Assembly (NCBI GenBank): GCA_964036665.1
Contig: OZ038526.1
Span: forward strand, 29,016,001-29,080,000
Source: Gordius sp. MW1
Lineage: Eukaryota > Nematomorpha > Gordioida > Gordea > Gordiidae
DNA length: 64,000 bases
Reading direction: 5' to 3'
Shown: piece after piece, positions 22,501 through 29,696 of the stretch
Layout: every line of letters begins with the position of its first letter
Position numbering within the stretch: position 1 is the stretch's first letter
Notes under the pieces: generated by a model
Database searches by the model: none
Told to the model about the DNA's origin: nothing
Seen by the model: only the letters and a program-made list of their open reading frames with translations
Program-made: the position numbers and the translations under genes

Positions 22501-24805
22501 ATTTGGGACGGGCGAATTGTTTTTGAGCGAGCTGCTAGATGTCAAGCTTGGCTATCTGCCCGGTGTTACCAGCGGGCGCAAGACTAGTCAACACCGACCA
22601 CAGACTAAGCAGAGGTCCAATGTCGAGACCAGAAACTCTACTTTAAGGCGAAGGGCTAAGCAAACTTCGACAGATAGTATTCAGGGACGAAATGATGCAG
22701 GTGCTTGATATATCTGAGTTTTAAATTATGTGGTAAACTAGGTCCCGAACTATTGATCCGATATAGATGTAAATATTAAAGCTGGATTTAGGGAAAAAAC
22801 AGGCAAAAATACCAAAAGATGTAAACTTTTAATAAATCCAATTTAAGGTGAAAAATATTTTTGAATATGTCGCCCGTATTATAAAATCATAATTTGTGGC
22901 ACTCTGATCATAGTGTTGTTTAACTTATCAATTCTAAACGCATTAGGCACAAATTTTAATTAAAAAATATTATAATGGAACGGCCTAGGATTCAATATTA
23001 ATTTTTTGGAGCTGCAAATTCTCCCTTTCACCCCGTCCTGTTTAAATACTATTTAGCTACGTTAAATTTTTAAACGTATTGGCCTTTTAGCGTCCCTATG
23101 ATTTTACCTTTTTTAAAGTTACTTTTAATATTGGTTTTGATTCAATTCTATTATTAATATTTTATAATTATGATTTATTTTTATAGCCCTCCACCATTCC
23201 CTACCAAATTTCCCAATGCTTTTTTATAATATACTTGCATTATTTATATTGTTAAAGATGAAGGAATTCCCCATGACGTGGACAAACGCATCGAGACACT
23301 TTACAATGTAAGAAATTTATCTGAATACTAGCTGACCCAGCAAACGTTGTTTTGCCATACTATATAAGTGTATAAGAAATTTATCTGATCTGAATATTGT
23401 TATTAGATATTTGCTAAAGCGGACCTCCGCAAAAATTCATTCTATAAGCTAGAGCCGTACTAGAGCTCAATATAATCTAAATATCCAATCGGACACGCTC
23501 AAGCGAGCAATGCTTAAAAGAAATGAGAAACAAATATGAAACTTTAAAATGCTTAAAACGTGGAGGTGAAGCTGAAAGCTATATTACGCTTCACGTCACG
23601 CTAGTTGTATTTATTTAAAAAAAATTTGCCAGGGTTTACTATCGGTTGGGTTCAAGGCTGGGGCCTGGCTTGCCCTTTGGGCTTTACCCAAGTGGACCTA
23701 ATAATTTGAGTCCGATATCTAAACCAATGTTCATTTTTAGACTAGACATTATATTGAGTTTGAAAGTGAAACATTATAGTACTTAGATGACTATAATCCA
23801 TTAAAAATGTAAGTGCTAATTTTTTTTTATAATAAGCAATTTAATTCAATTAAGTTGAATTTTAAAAATACCGTAAAAATCTATTACGAATTAAACAATT
23901 AATTAAGGAAGCATTAGTCTAAGGCCTCACTTGCTTAACTTTTAATAATATTATTTCTTTAAACGACCTTAATTCTTCTGAGATCAGTTATTATCTAATA
24001 AAAGCTCGGAGAGATTCGATATCTAATAAAATTATTTTTTAACGGACTCAAGCTACAGGTTAAATATGTACGCTTATTTAAATGCAATTCATCTGATTTG
24101 AATAAACATAAAACATTATATATTTAAAACTATTTAGTCGTTGATAACTGACCGTTACCTAATGAGAGAGCGTCAGAGAAAAACGGGCTTTTATATATAA
24201 TAATGAAAATATAATGCATGTGCCTCTTAGCTATAATATACACCCTTTATTTTATAAATTTATTGAAGCCGCGTTTATTGTAAATAATTTGCAAGCTCTA
24301 AAAAGGTGAAATGAAGATAAATTTTTTAAATATATCTTCGAAGCACACAAAAACTCAAAGTCATCTTGAAAAAGAACATGCTATGAAAGGACAAAATCCC
24401 ATGCTTAATCGGGAAAGTATGGGGCGAAATTCTAGAAATGAGCTTGGAAATTTATCCCTCAAGTCAAAGGAAGCGTTCGAACAGTATGAGAAGAAGGGCA
24501 ATCGTATTCCAGGTCATGCTTTGTGGAGATCCTTACTGAGAATCCTACGAATGTTGCTTAATTGCCACCTCAACATACTCACTAAACTATGGGGTTGCGT
24601 CGCGGGTAAACCAAAATGGGGTGTTCATGATAAATTAACCAAGAATCCTAACCTTACGGAAGGTGAGATGATGACCAACAGCGTTTCGGTACTTGATCGT
24701 TTTTCCAAGATCCTCTTTCCATTGACATTTTTGGTTTACAATTATTTTTATTGGAAACCCTACTTTAAACCCATCTTATCTGATAGTGGCGGATTTTATC
24801 TATAA
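6581..24805 (+). CDS. Grd: Grd-like GABA/glycine receptor-family subunit
   Basis: Eight exons (6581-6950, 7528-7595, 10428-10648, 10945-11027, 20187-20321, 20831-20983, 22341-22700, 24306-24805) join in phase to about 629 residues, close to Drosophila GRD. The order is that of a Cys-loop ligand-gated ion channel: signal peptide, extracellular ligand domain, 13-residue Cys loop (CPMNLADFPMDQQYC), M1, M2, M3, long cytoplasmic loop, M4, short tail. The M1-M2 linker and M2 start (INREATADRVGL) have the GRD form with an Asp-Arg pair rather than the Pro-Ala-Arg of anion-selective GABA receptors. Drosophila GRD co-assembles with LCCH3 into a GABA-gated cation channel, so a neuronal plasma-membrane role is likely. 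Exon junctions at 20321 (GTGCTA donor) and 22700/24306 are the weakest. Intron 4 is inflated to 9.2 kb by nested transposons. Confidence 0.9.
7948..8640. repeat. Degenerate MITE-like repeat with G-tract
   Basis: One end reads CTTAGCCAAGGGCGTAGCC followed by an uninterrupted G run at about 7982-7997. The other end, near 8620-8637, reads CTTGGACTTAGCTACG in inverted sense. Inside, 8052-8083 holds a single copy of the GGGGTCTGGGG-GCGAAGCCCCCAG hairpin that is tandemly repeated at 50008-50167. Boundaries are approximate. It lies in Grd intron 2. Confidence 0.5.
8750..9230 (-). mobile_element. Helitron-type terminus with internal foldback
   Basis: CTAG at 8750-8753 is followed by ATGAACCCGGCAAACGTTGT, the reverse complement of the Helitron 3' hairpin and CTAG end seen at 33736-33765. 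No matching 5' TC end is visible on the right, so this copy is truncated or rearranged. It contains the foldback repeat at 8803-9182. It is inserted next to a degenerate CATAGACT-type MITE end (8715-8747). Confidence 0.6.
8803..9182. repeat. Large inverted repeat (foldback), ~125-bp arms
   Basis: The left arm from about 8803 (GTTGGAATTTTAGAGCATAA) is repeated in inverse orientation up to about 9182 (CCTAAAATTCCAAC), including TTCTACTTCTATTGTTCTAT. The loop holds the dispersed block ACCAGACCGATTTGGCTC and its partner GAGCCAAATCGGTCGAGTAG. Related loop sequence occurs at 32700-32830 and, inverted, at 39400-39530. Confidence 0.75.
9675..9888. repeat. Single arm of the 50341-50976 foldback family
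   Basis: Contains AATTTGCAAGTTATTGAC, TTTTTAGCAACTTTGA and CAGTTTGCCGGTTGATTTT, matching one arm of the long inverted-repeat element at 50341-50976. Only one arm is present here. Confidence 0.7.
9897..10311. mobile_element. MITE with CATAGACTAGATAGACTGCTC ends
   Basis: Terminal inverted repeats of about 22 bp: CATAGACTAGATAGACTGCT on the left and AGCAGTCTATCTAG-CTATG on the right. The interior includes CCATATGTTGCATATGG and, near the right end, CAAAATGGTGGAAAAAAGGG. Other copies lie at 33858-34700, 37346-37745, 42232-42655 and, interrupted, 55336-59505. This one ends about 115 bp before Grd exon 3. Confidence 0.75.
10428..11027 (+). CDS. Grd: Grd exons 3-4: loop A/D region and Cys loop
   Basis: Exon 3 (10428-10648) encodes DFTMSMYFRQRWRDERLAF and IWKPDTYFHNGKESY, the conserved blocks of the agonist-binding face. 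Exon 4 (10945-11027) encodes LTVKARCPMNLADFPMDQQY-C, with two cysteines 14 apart forming the diagnostic loop. Exon 3 ends ACTCG|GTGTGG and exon 4 starts after TTATAG, which regenerates Arg. The donor at 11028 (GTAAGC) opens the 9.2-kb intron. Confidence 0.92.
12051..12592 (-). repeat. 3' LTR (542 bp)
   Basis: On the + strand it runs TGTAATATACGCG...GATTACCACA, giving TG...CA ends. The PPT adjoins its right side and the ATTCA duplication its left. It includes four near-identical ~37-bp units built on GACGTGTAACGCGCACCAGT (12430-12565), which look like a U3 enhancer array, and a short AAGTGAT tandem near 12300. Confidence 0.85.
12593..12603 (-). promoter_or_regulatory. Polypurine tract (plus-strand primer)
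   Basis: On the coding strand AAAGGGGATGG directly precedes the LTR start TGTGGTAATCG. That is the expected site for plus-strand DNA priming. A copy lies in the inverted segment near 18318-18328. Confidence 0.7.
12708..13325 (-). CDS. Retrotransposon ORF3, Arg/Gly-rich with Cys-His knuckle
   Basis: A 205-codon frame between pol and the PPT. Its first ~45 residues are mixed; the rest is rich in Arg, Gly and Pro. Residues 118-130 (CSLCLRRHRRASC) have C-x2-C-x3-H-x4-C spacing, the same as the Gag knuckle of this element. Base composition is strongly GC-rich. No transmembrane or signal segment is seen, so it does not look like an envelope protein. The function is unknown; nucleic-acid binding is an inference from the basic, knuckle-bearing sequence. 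Its C-terminal half is duplicated in the inverted segment (17891-18211). Confidence 0.5.
   Translation of the reverse strand: MDIIASWCRFRVEVEVIDPLYAPTDLFVSFVVGRDGIPHMVSFHERRYSQGGAPQPGNRERGGRISRGGRAGGSGTSTAGVRRDPREVLPPVRPVRGGTVIAPTAARGGRRRAARRWCSLCLRRHRRASCGGTTVTPPGAPSVSSIGSVNAGVGEAAVSVAMHLDPPDVVNTDAVLAPMATVTLLEYDLAVRESKRGGQPDGNNG
13376..16444 (-). CDS. pol: Ty3/gypsy Pol polyprotein (PR-RT-RNase H-IN)
   Basis: An open frame of 1,022 codons. An aspartic protease with DSGA is at residues 31-34. Reverse transcriptase has LPFGLSISAAVFQ and the catalytic YLDD at 383-386. RNase H follows (DASKSGIGG, EKEALAVVFAL, FTDHKPL). Integrase has an HHCC zinc finger starting at H746 (HAGHN...CTAC) and a DD35E triad at about D810, D863 and E899. 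The PR-RT-RH-IN order is that of the Ty3/gypsy group (Metaviridae). No internal stop or frameshift is visible, so it may encode active enzymes. It is in the same frame as gag and separated from it by a single TGA. No envelope gene is present. Confidence 0.93.
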   Translation of the reverse strand: MTSSIPQLLFGTRLPTAKVGVDGTLVKFILDSGACVSLMSIFQFNNFWPGKKASRPFFNARQLDGAAVELVGKASVEVAAGDASWTLILYLTATKIDPLMGWDWLQVIGPHVRWFGLCDSLIETTPSCWVAPSVKSCPGGVAMICNIELPSGAEVTTLVVKPLSTLIVGTPTGVTPTGVTSTDVLSGFGDLGRWQLNLRNVVRSYDSVFAEGLGCLKGYEYEVRLKRGAYPKFCPSRRIPFIWRDEVNAVLRDWTEQGIITPVDYSEWATPLVPVKKVDGSLRLCIDFRVTLNPWLVEIKYPMPRVEEILANLNNACFFTKLDLRSAYLQIKLSARSARLMTINTPLGLFSFNRLPFGLSISAAVFQKTMASVFQGLDGVFFYLDDVLIVGTTMQEHDSRLESVLRRIQERGLRLTMKKCMIGVTEVTFLGHVIACGKIRPLGSNVAAILKIRAPTNKKEVLSFMGSVNYYRKFIPHCSEVAAPLHRLTKDNVRFVWSDREQVAFEKLKNLLGSDPVLVCFNRNLPIGLAVDASKSGIGGMLFHVIKGIERPILFFSRKLTAAELNYSVIEKEALAVVFALNKCREYLIGRKFKIFTDHKPLVPLFAKCNGSLLLSPRLQKWLLFLGNFDVTLEYKKGATNYVPDTLSRLGESDEAVPKEELEGENYLINVVTQAFPSVNLKEEVDKDEELHGVTKYLNGQATIEEVARCYRGVVNELYLDNGVVLRGERIVIPRALRSQVLELLHAGHNGASKMKAMARNYVWWPKMSADIGMYGRKCTACSKNACMPKHDKQARWPRARNVWDRVHLDFFDFDSKQYLLLVDAASSWVEFQRVTKLSTGVVIDFLKNLMGAYGIPRYIVSDNGTAFTSAEFKVFCGKWGILHLLTPPYHPSSNGLAERHVAIVKKWLKNEKVEKDGIWMYRLLHNASARFPCRAPVSKIFLNRLPRVPIDVWVDSGLTTSESASSRYEVGNLVWARVYRGTERWLEAVVKSHVGSKAYEVEFTGSNNRTVRHEEQLRLRC
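16493..17131 (-). CDS. gag: Gag fragment: zinc knuckle and Asn/Gly-rich tail
   Basis: A 212-codon frame. The knuckle CFNCGGPHVIRFC lies at residues 58-70 (C58, C61, H65, C70) and is followed by an Asn/Gly/Arg-rich repetitive nucleocapsid tail. The ~55 residues before it are hydrophobic and do not look like a capsid domain, and 17132-17725 is AT-rich without a long frame. The capsid-coding part of gag therefore appears to be missing, or the true start lies elsewhere. It ends in TGA CTG, in frame with pol. Confidence 0.65.
   Translation of the reverse strand: MVMFSLFKETQGSDVHFYIGACRTHWLLILVFLCLACAFYMILQQGRRINVVQQKVRCFNCGGPHVIRFCTKRGGRNFKGKGSFNDGNENRNNFGKAPERWNRVNDFNNGNKNWGSYGSEPVRWNKFNDRNVYRNISGSVPVRRDGFNDCNVRYSNVSNIPADEINVMNSNFNAPLARSNNGNCAHAANAILNKNDDFMCACGQSGSGAGGR
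17132..17725 (-). other. Retrotransposon leader, AT-rich, non-coding
   Basis: Between the primer-binding site and gag, about 590 bp of A/T-rich DNA has no frame of useful length. Part of it (17653-17752) is repeated at 18883-18982. Confidence 0.6.
17726..17735 (-). promoter_or_regulatory. Primer-binding site, tRNA-Leu
   Basis: On the coding strand TGGTGATAGC follows the LTR end ...TATTACA after one spacer A. It is complementary to GCTATCACCA, the CCA-tailed 3' end of the tRNA-Leu remnant at 18990-19035. Pairing is only 10 nt, since the next leader bases diverge. Confidence 0.75.
17737..17776 (-). repeat. 40-nt LTR terminal fragment
   Basis: Identical to 12051-12090, the downstream end of the LTR on the coding strand. 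It stops abruptly where the inverted 1,044-bp copy begins. Confidence 0.85.
17777..18820 (+). repeat. Inverted copy of 12099-13142 (LTR, PPT, ORF3 end)
   Basis: Exactly 1,044 bp, the same length as its source and apparently collinear, in reverse orientation. It contains most of the LTR, the PPT and the distal half of ORF3, so the two copies form kilobase-scale inverted repeats around gag-pol. The breakpoints fall inside ORF3 (13142/17777) and inside the LTR (12099/18820). Confidence 0.88.
18816..18862 (+). repeat. Inverted 47-bp gag scrap
   Basis: Reverse complement of 16764-16810. It overlaps the preceding LTR copy by the microhomology AATAA. It is not translated in any useful frame. Confidence 0.8.
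18863..18982 (-). repeat. Duplicated LTR end plus leader/PBS segment
   Basis: 18863-18887 repeats the LTR terminus (12052-12076). 18883-18982 repeats the leader-PBS-LTR junction (17653-17752) in the same orientation. The two are joined at the shared AATAG. Confidence 0.82.
18956..18999. repeat. 44-bp perfect palindrome of PBS-LTR end
   Basis: Runs from GCTATCACCATTGTAATATA to TATATTACAATGGTGATAGC around a central CGCG. Each arm is one PBS plus the LTR terminus. It is centred on ATACGCGTAT, a natural palindrome at the LTR end. Confidence 0.92.
18990..19035 (-). pseudogene. Reverse-transcribed 3' half of tRNA-Leu (CCA-tailed)
   Basis: On the minus strand, 46 nt read from the anticodon-stem 3' strand (ACCAG) through a long variable arm (TCTCCCCGGAGG) and the T arm (GTGGG TTCGTAT CCCAC) to the acceptor strand CGCTATC, discriminator A and CCA. 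A type II variable arm with GGAGGCGTGGGTTCG is typical of cytosolic tRNA-Leu. CCA is not encoded in eukaryotic nuclear tRNA genes, so this is a copy of mature tRNA. The T loop reads TTCGTAT where TTCGAAT is expected, so the base at position 58 is T. The CCA is followed, after one T, by the LTR end TGTAATATACGCG, exactly as in a primer joined to minus-strand strong-stop DNA. Confidence 0.85.
19036..19446 (-). repeat. Partial 5' LTR (411 bp)
   Basis: Matches 12175-12592 apart from one missing 7-bp AAGTGAT unit. It ends CCACA next to the ATTCA target duplication. The missing 3' end of this LTR is replaced by the tRNA remnant. Confidence 0.88.
20187..20983 (+). CDS. Grd: Grd exons 5-6: end of ligand domain, M1, M2 start
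   Basis: Exon 5 (20187-20321) completes GSFGYDTRDVLYKW and continues LTFSQFELINIKAEE. Exon 6 (20831-20983) starts NSSMLGVRFHFRRHIGY and encodes M1 (FLLQIYLPCILIVILSWVSF) and the GRD-type WINREATADRVGL entrance to M2. The exon-5 donor (A|GTGCTA) is weak, but it is the only GT that preserves phase. A 150-bp MITE (20534-20683) lies in the intron between them. Confidence 0.88.
20534..20683. mobile_element. hAT-like MITE, 150 bp
   Basis: Inverted ends CATGGGCTTAGCC and GGCTACGCCCATG, flanked by an exact 8-bp duplication TTTGACTA (20526-20533, 20684-20691). G- and C-tracts lie just inside the ends. It sits in Grd intron 5 and supplies the uninterrupted sequence (TTGATTAAAATTATGGG) that dates the Helitron insertion at 32660. 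Confidence 0.85.
22341..22700 (+). CDS. Grd: Grd exon 7: M2-M3 and start of cytoplasmic loop
   Basis: Encodes the rest of M2 (SITSVLALSAFFLDARSDLP) and M3 (KFVFVCLFYVSATLLEFAGV), followed by HYYTKFGTGEL and a basic cytoplasmic stretch. Several usually invariant M2 positions differ from other family members (see findings). The end at CAG|GTGCTT is chosen because it is in phase with the last exon; the frame otherwise stops 6 nt later. Confidence 0.82.
22701..24305. other. Grd intron 7, no gene seen
   Basis: AT-rich intron. At 23328 CTAGCTGACCCAGCAAACGT is the inverted 3' terminus of the Helitron family, with no full element attached. The segment AAGAAATTTATCTGA occurs on both sides of this terminus. 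I see no further receptor exon, although a short loop exon could be missed. Confidence 0.5.
24306..24805 (+). CDS. Grd: Grd exon 8: cytoplasmic loop end and M4
   Basis: The final exon encodes a basic linker, NSVSVLDRFSKILFPLTFLV and YNYFYWKPYF (M4), and stops at 24803-24805. M4 preceded by S-V-D-R-x-S is a family hallmark. The acceptor (AAAAAG|GTG) has a poor pyrimidine tract but matches phase 1; a small extra loop exon in 22701-24305 is possible. Confidence 0.8.
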
Positions 24806-25960
24806 ATTTATATCCTTCATTAATCTTGGGTTATGTATATATGTTTTGTAGTATACCATTTGTGCTCTTGATCTCATGTATATCATATATGTTAAAAAGT
24901 CTTCGTATCATATTTAGAAGCTCCCATTCAATATATGGATTATAGAATACATCGCAAATATACAATTTAAAATAAATAAAACTTAATGCACTTGCCTTTT
25001 AAATGTTATATTTTATTTTTAATTTTATTTTTTTGAAGGGCTGAAATGATATAAGGTTCCAAACAGAACGATATAGAAAACATATTAAATATTAGTATAA
25101 CAGAACCTTTACATTATTATTTGGCATGTCTTATTATTTATTCAGCAAAAAGTACCAAAACTTCAGCTTTATTTATAATTGAAAATGAAATCAATTTTAG
25201 AAATAACAGTTATTTAAAAAGCTTTTGATTGTTTATTATAATCAGTCCAAAATATGAACAATTATTACCACTGTAATACTATATATATGGCATAAAATTA
25301 AATGTTTTTATGATCAACCCACACGCTGGTGTTGCACAATGGAAGGTAAAGAATGAATCAGAATAAAACATTAAATACATCAGGTTCGTAATTGTAAAAA
25401 TGTATAAAAGCCTAGATACCTCTACTAGTCTTTTTAATCTGCTTTAAATACTAACCGAGTTTAGGACACGGACGGATAGAAAACCTTAGGGTAAGCTTGG
25501 GTCAGGAACATGGAAAAATTTAAATGTTGGTTGGTTTAAGATTTTGGGAGATGGTCGAATAAAGAAAACATAATAGTTTGGGCGTAATACTCACATCAAG
25601 GACATAATTTTACAATTCACTTAGATATGTTATTTAAAATAAGTTATTAATAATTGAACTTTAGTAACTTAGAACCCTAAGGTAGCCAATTTCTTAAACA
25701 AATATCAAAATCTATTGATGCAGTTGCACACGGATCCAATAACATAAAAAATTGACATAATTTATTTAGAATGTTTGTAGTAAATTTTTATAAAACTTCT
25801 ATTAAAAAATAAGAAGATAAATTTATGTATTGTATTTAAAGCTATAAAAATTATGTCTTCAAACACAAAACATATTACAACCGTAGGATATTGGAACACA
25901 AACTCCACAAATTATTGTCCTTATATAATTCTATGAACATGTAAAAAAATTACAATTTTG

Positions 25961-26031
25961 CGTGGTGGCGTAGTTGATATAGGTTTTGCCTTCGATCAAG
26001 AGCGTGCTGGTTCAAATCCCGCTTTCGGCAC
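25961..26031 (+). repeat. tRNA-like sequence, probable SINE head
   Basis: Contains an A-box-like TGGCGTAGTTGATATAGG and a B-box GGTTCAAATCC at near-normal spacing, followed by CCGCTTTCGGCAC. The T stem has a mismatch and the acceptor stem is poor, so a functional tRNA is unlikely. A tRNA-derived SINE promoter is the best reading. Confidence 0.5.
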
Positions 26032-28120
26032 TTTCTTTCAAAGTTGTAAAATATAACACATCGTCAACACGGCTGTCAGGTCTGGATAGCCGCGCGTCAC
26101 CCCCCCCCCCCCCCTCATCCAAATATCTAAAGAAGCTGACCACCTTAGTGTGACAAACAGCTTTGGGAAATTTTTTACATAAAAACGTATAAAGATATCT
26201 AAGGTCGCCAGCTAAGGATCTAAAATTATATTTGGTAATTAGGATGCCAATTTTGTTTAGGCAAAAGGTTAGGAAAATATATGAAAATTGGGCACATCCG
26301 TTAATTTATTTTAAAAAGTTAATTGAGCATGGTCCGAAATCCTTGAGCACGAAACGACAATTGGCGTAAAAATTTTGACAGTGAGATGAGCCTAGTATTT
26401 AGCCTTCTTGTGGTCCTCTGCGAGCGTTAGAGCATTATAATTTTGGTAGAAGGGAGCCTAAATGTCTATACAGGTAAAATCATATTTAAGGGGTAGACCA
26501 TTTTTCCGGGGGATGAGAGTTAAGCCGTCGAGTCGCATTCCCAACGAAGGGTCGGGAGGCTCTAGGACCGATGGTGCATTAACTTTTTTAGGAGCAGCCT
26601 GTATGACTAAAATTAAATTGCTGAGCCTCTTTATTTATATTATGGTCACAACCTTTTTGACTTTTTGCATAGGATATAAATACAAATAGATAATGAAGCT
26701 TTAACAATTTTAAATGCCTTAATTTGCGCTATTTAAAAAATAGTTTTAACATGACTAAGAACCAATTATTTAGCATCATATGTTAATAAATTTATTTAAC
26801 TATTAATAAATGATTTAAAAACTTAATTCTAAAGTTACTATGCTTATTATACACTTGAAAAATTAAGTTGCAGCTCTAAATTTATGGCTGCTATCTATGC
26901 ACCAACAATCACTACACCAAATTATAATTATGTTAGGGCCAAACATATAATTTTGCATTGCCCCTTTAAAAATAATTGTCCGTCTAAAAATATTTAAACA
27001 AAAATTCCACACGATATTAACCCAAACTATTAATGGTTTAAAAGTCAACAACATCCGCCTAACTTAACATTACCCAATATATCCTATACGGTATACGCTA
27101 ACACCCAGAAGGCGAACTTATCATAAAGAAAGGAAAAGCTATCTACATGTGATTTATAATTACATCTAGATTTAAGTAAAATATAGACATTTGCCATTTA
27201 TACAGCAAAATTTAGTATTAGCCAATAAAATAAATTATTGATCAAATATATTATACATTATAAATTAAAGAAAGAAAACATAAATTTACATTATAATAAT
27301 TTTGCTAAGACTTTTTTTGCTATAAATATCTTTAATTCTATTATATGTCAAATATAAAATAAATAATCTTAAAATTATCTATTTAGAGAATATACACAAG
27401 TTACACATATACTATTTGCACACAATAATAGAATTTCGAATGATGAGAACATTTTTCACCACGATTGCAAACACATGTGTGATCTTTAAACTCAGGAATT
27501 GGTGTCAACGAACAAATAGTCAAATAACAAATATGATCATGAAATGCATGAAGATACATATTAAAATCAATAATAAATAAGTATGTATTTTAAAACTAAA
27601 CTTTATAATTTCAAGTTATGGTATAATTTATGCACATTTTATAACTTTGATGTAATAATATAATTAATAAAGTAGATTATAATGGCAGATCTTTAATGAT
27701 ATAGATGAAGTATGTTAACCAATTAAGTTACAGATTTATGTACGATTCTATAATACAATATAATAGATATAATATAATAGAAATTTAAATTATATTATAT
27801 TTATGGTATTATATAGAATTATATTATTATATAATCGCCTACGTACTAGATTCTCAAAAGAGGAGTTTTAAAATAAAGTAAGTAGGTTGTAAAGGCAAAT
27901 CTTGCACCACCTAATTAATATTGATACATCTTGATCTTGTGTTCGCAAAATCTCTTTTTAACTTAAATTAGAACCATTTGTTAATTCCTCAGTCACTCCA
28001 AACTTTTACTTTATCCTCTAGAAATCTCACCTCTAGAATCTGTAAGTTTATATTCTACCATTTTTTATAGAAGTAACATTTTTATCTTTACATATTAATA
28101 TTTATATAATATTTATAGAT

Positions 28121-29280
28121 GGTGCCTCTGCCTCAACTATAGCTCCTCAGTCACTGAAACTTGTACGTTGCCCTCTACCATCCTCACCTCTAGTATTGGT
28201 AATTTTATATTTGAACGTTTTTTATAGTATGTGTAGATGGTGCCTCTGCCTTAACTACTGCTCCTCAGTCACTCCAAATTTCTATTTTACCCTCTAACAT
28301 CCTCACCTCTAGAATTTGTAAGTTTGTATTTGAAAATTTTTAAAAAGTAACATTTTTATCTTTATATATTTACATTTTATATTATATTTGTAAGTGGTGC
28401 CTCTGCCTCAACTACTGCTCCTCAGTCACTCCAAATTTCTCTAACATCCTCACCTCTAGAATTGGTAATTTTATATTTGAACATTTTTTATAGTATGTGT
28501 AGATGGTGCCTCTGCCTCAACTACTGCTCCTCAGTCACTCCAAATCTAACATCCTCACCTCTAGAATTTGAAAGTTTGTATTTGAACATTTTTAAAAAGT
28601 AACATTTTTATCTTTTATATTTACATTTTAAATTATATTTGTAAGTGGTGCCTCTGCCTCAACTACTGCTCCTCAGTCACTTCAAATTTCTTTACCATCT
28701 AACATCCTCACCTCTAGAATTTGTAAGTTTGTATTTGAACATTTTTAAAAAGTAACATTTTTATCTTTATATATTTACATTTTATATTATATTTGTAAGT
28801 GGTGCCTCTGCCTCAACTACTGCTCCTCAGTCACTCCAAATTTCTCTAACATCCTCACCTCTAGAATTGGTAATTTTATAGTTGAACATTTTTTATAGTA
28901 TGTGTAGATGGTGCCTCTGCCTCAACTACTGCTCCTCAGTCACTCCAAATCTAACATCCTCACCTCTAGAATTTGAAAGTTTGTATTTGAACATTTTTAA
29001 AAAGTAACATTTTTATCTTTTATATTTACATTTTATATTATATTTGTAAGTGGTGCCTCTGCCTCAACTACTGCTCCTCAGTCACTCCAAATTTCTTTAC
29101 CATCTAACATCCTCACCTCTAGAATTTTTAAGTTTGTATTTGAACATTTATAAAAAGTAACATTCTTATCTTTATATATTAATATTTATAGATAGTGCCT
29201 CTGCCTCAACTACTGCTCCTCAGTCACTGCAAACTTGTACGTTGCCCTCTACCATCCTCACCTCTAAATTATAATGAACA
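28121..29280. repeat. Tandem array with ~405-bp higher-order unit
   Basis: The core GGTGCCTCTGCCTCAACTAC, then TGCTCCTCAGTCACTCC and ATCCTCACCTCTAGAAT, recurs nine times. Starts at 28121, 28239, 28396, 28505, 28647, 28801, 28910, 29052 and 29194 give intervals 118, 157, 109, 142, 154, 109, 142, 142. The pattern 157-109-142 recurs as 154-109-142, a trimeric higher-order repeat of 408 and 405 bp. Confidence 0.88.
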
Positions 29281-29696
29281 AATTCAATTAATTTATATGT
29301 ATTAAGTTTTTTAAATTATTATAAAAACAGTGGCTTAAATAATTATTATATATAAAGGATCTTATAATCCCTGATGATCTTAGGAGTCATGTTTTTGGTT
29401 TTAATCTTTTATAAGTGATCCAAATCTATATAAATTTAGCTTATTAAATTTTGTTTTGCAACTGATAAAGCTGTTATAATATAAATAATGATATTGTTAT
29501 TCTTTTAATAAATATATATTTTTAGCCATTAAATAATAACTTTATTGGAAAAAGATATTAAAACCATGTTTGTCAAATATTATTAGACATTGAAACAAGA
29601 ATAATGAATTTTATTTGAAGCAAATGTAAAAAAAAATCCCCACTGAAATGAGGTCACCAATACCTTTTTTTAATATATTATTTAGTTTAAATAAAA

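Larger units (their letters stand above)
24806..29696. other. Intergenic region between Grd and the integrase-like gene
   Basis: Mostly unique AT-rich DNA without recognisable exons. Short frames at 26462-26689 (+) and 26863-27054 (-) resemble nothing known to me. Notable contents are the tRNA-like sequence at 25961-26031, a C-homopolymer at about 26100-26114 and the tandem array at 28121-29280. Confidence 0.5.

Noticed and set aside
26462..27054. Small plus and minus frames (75 and 63 codons)
   Set aside because: No recognisable family, no supporting splice context, and composition like the surrounding AT-rich DNA.
28121..29280. CRISPR-like array because of regularly spaced conserved cores
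   Set aside because: Spacers are related to each other and follow a higher-order length pattern; it is a satellite.
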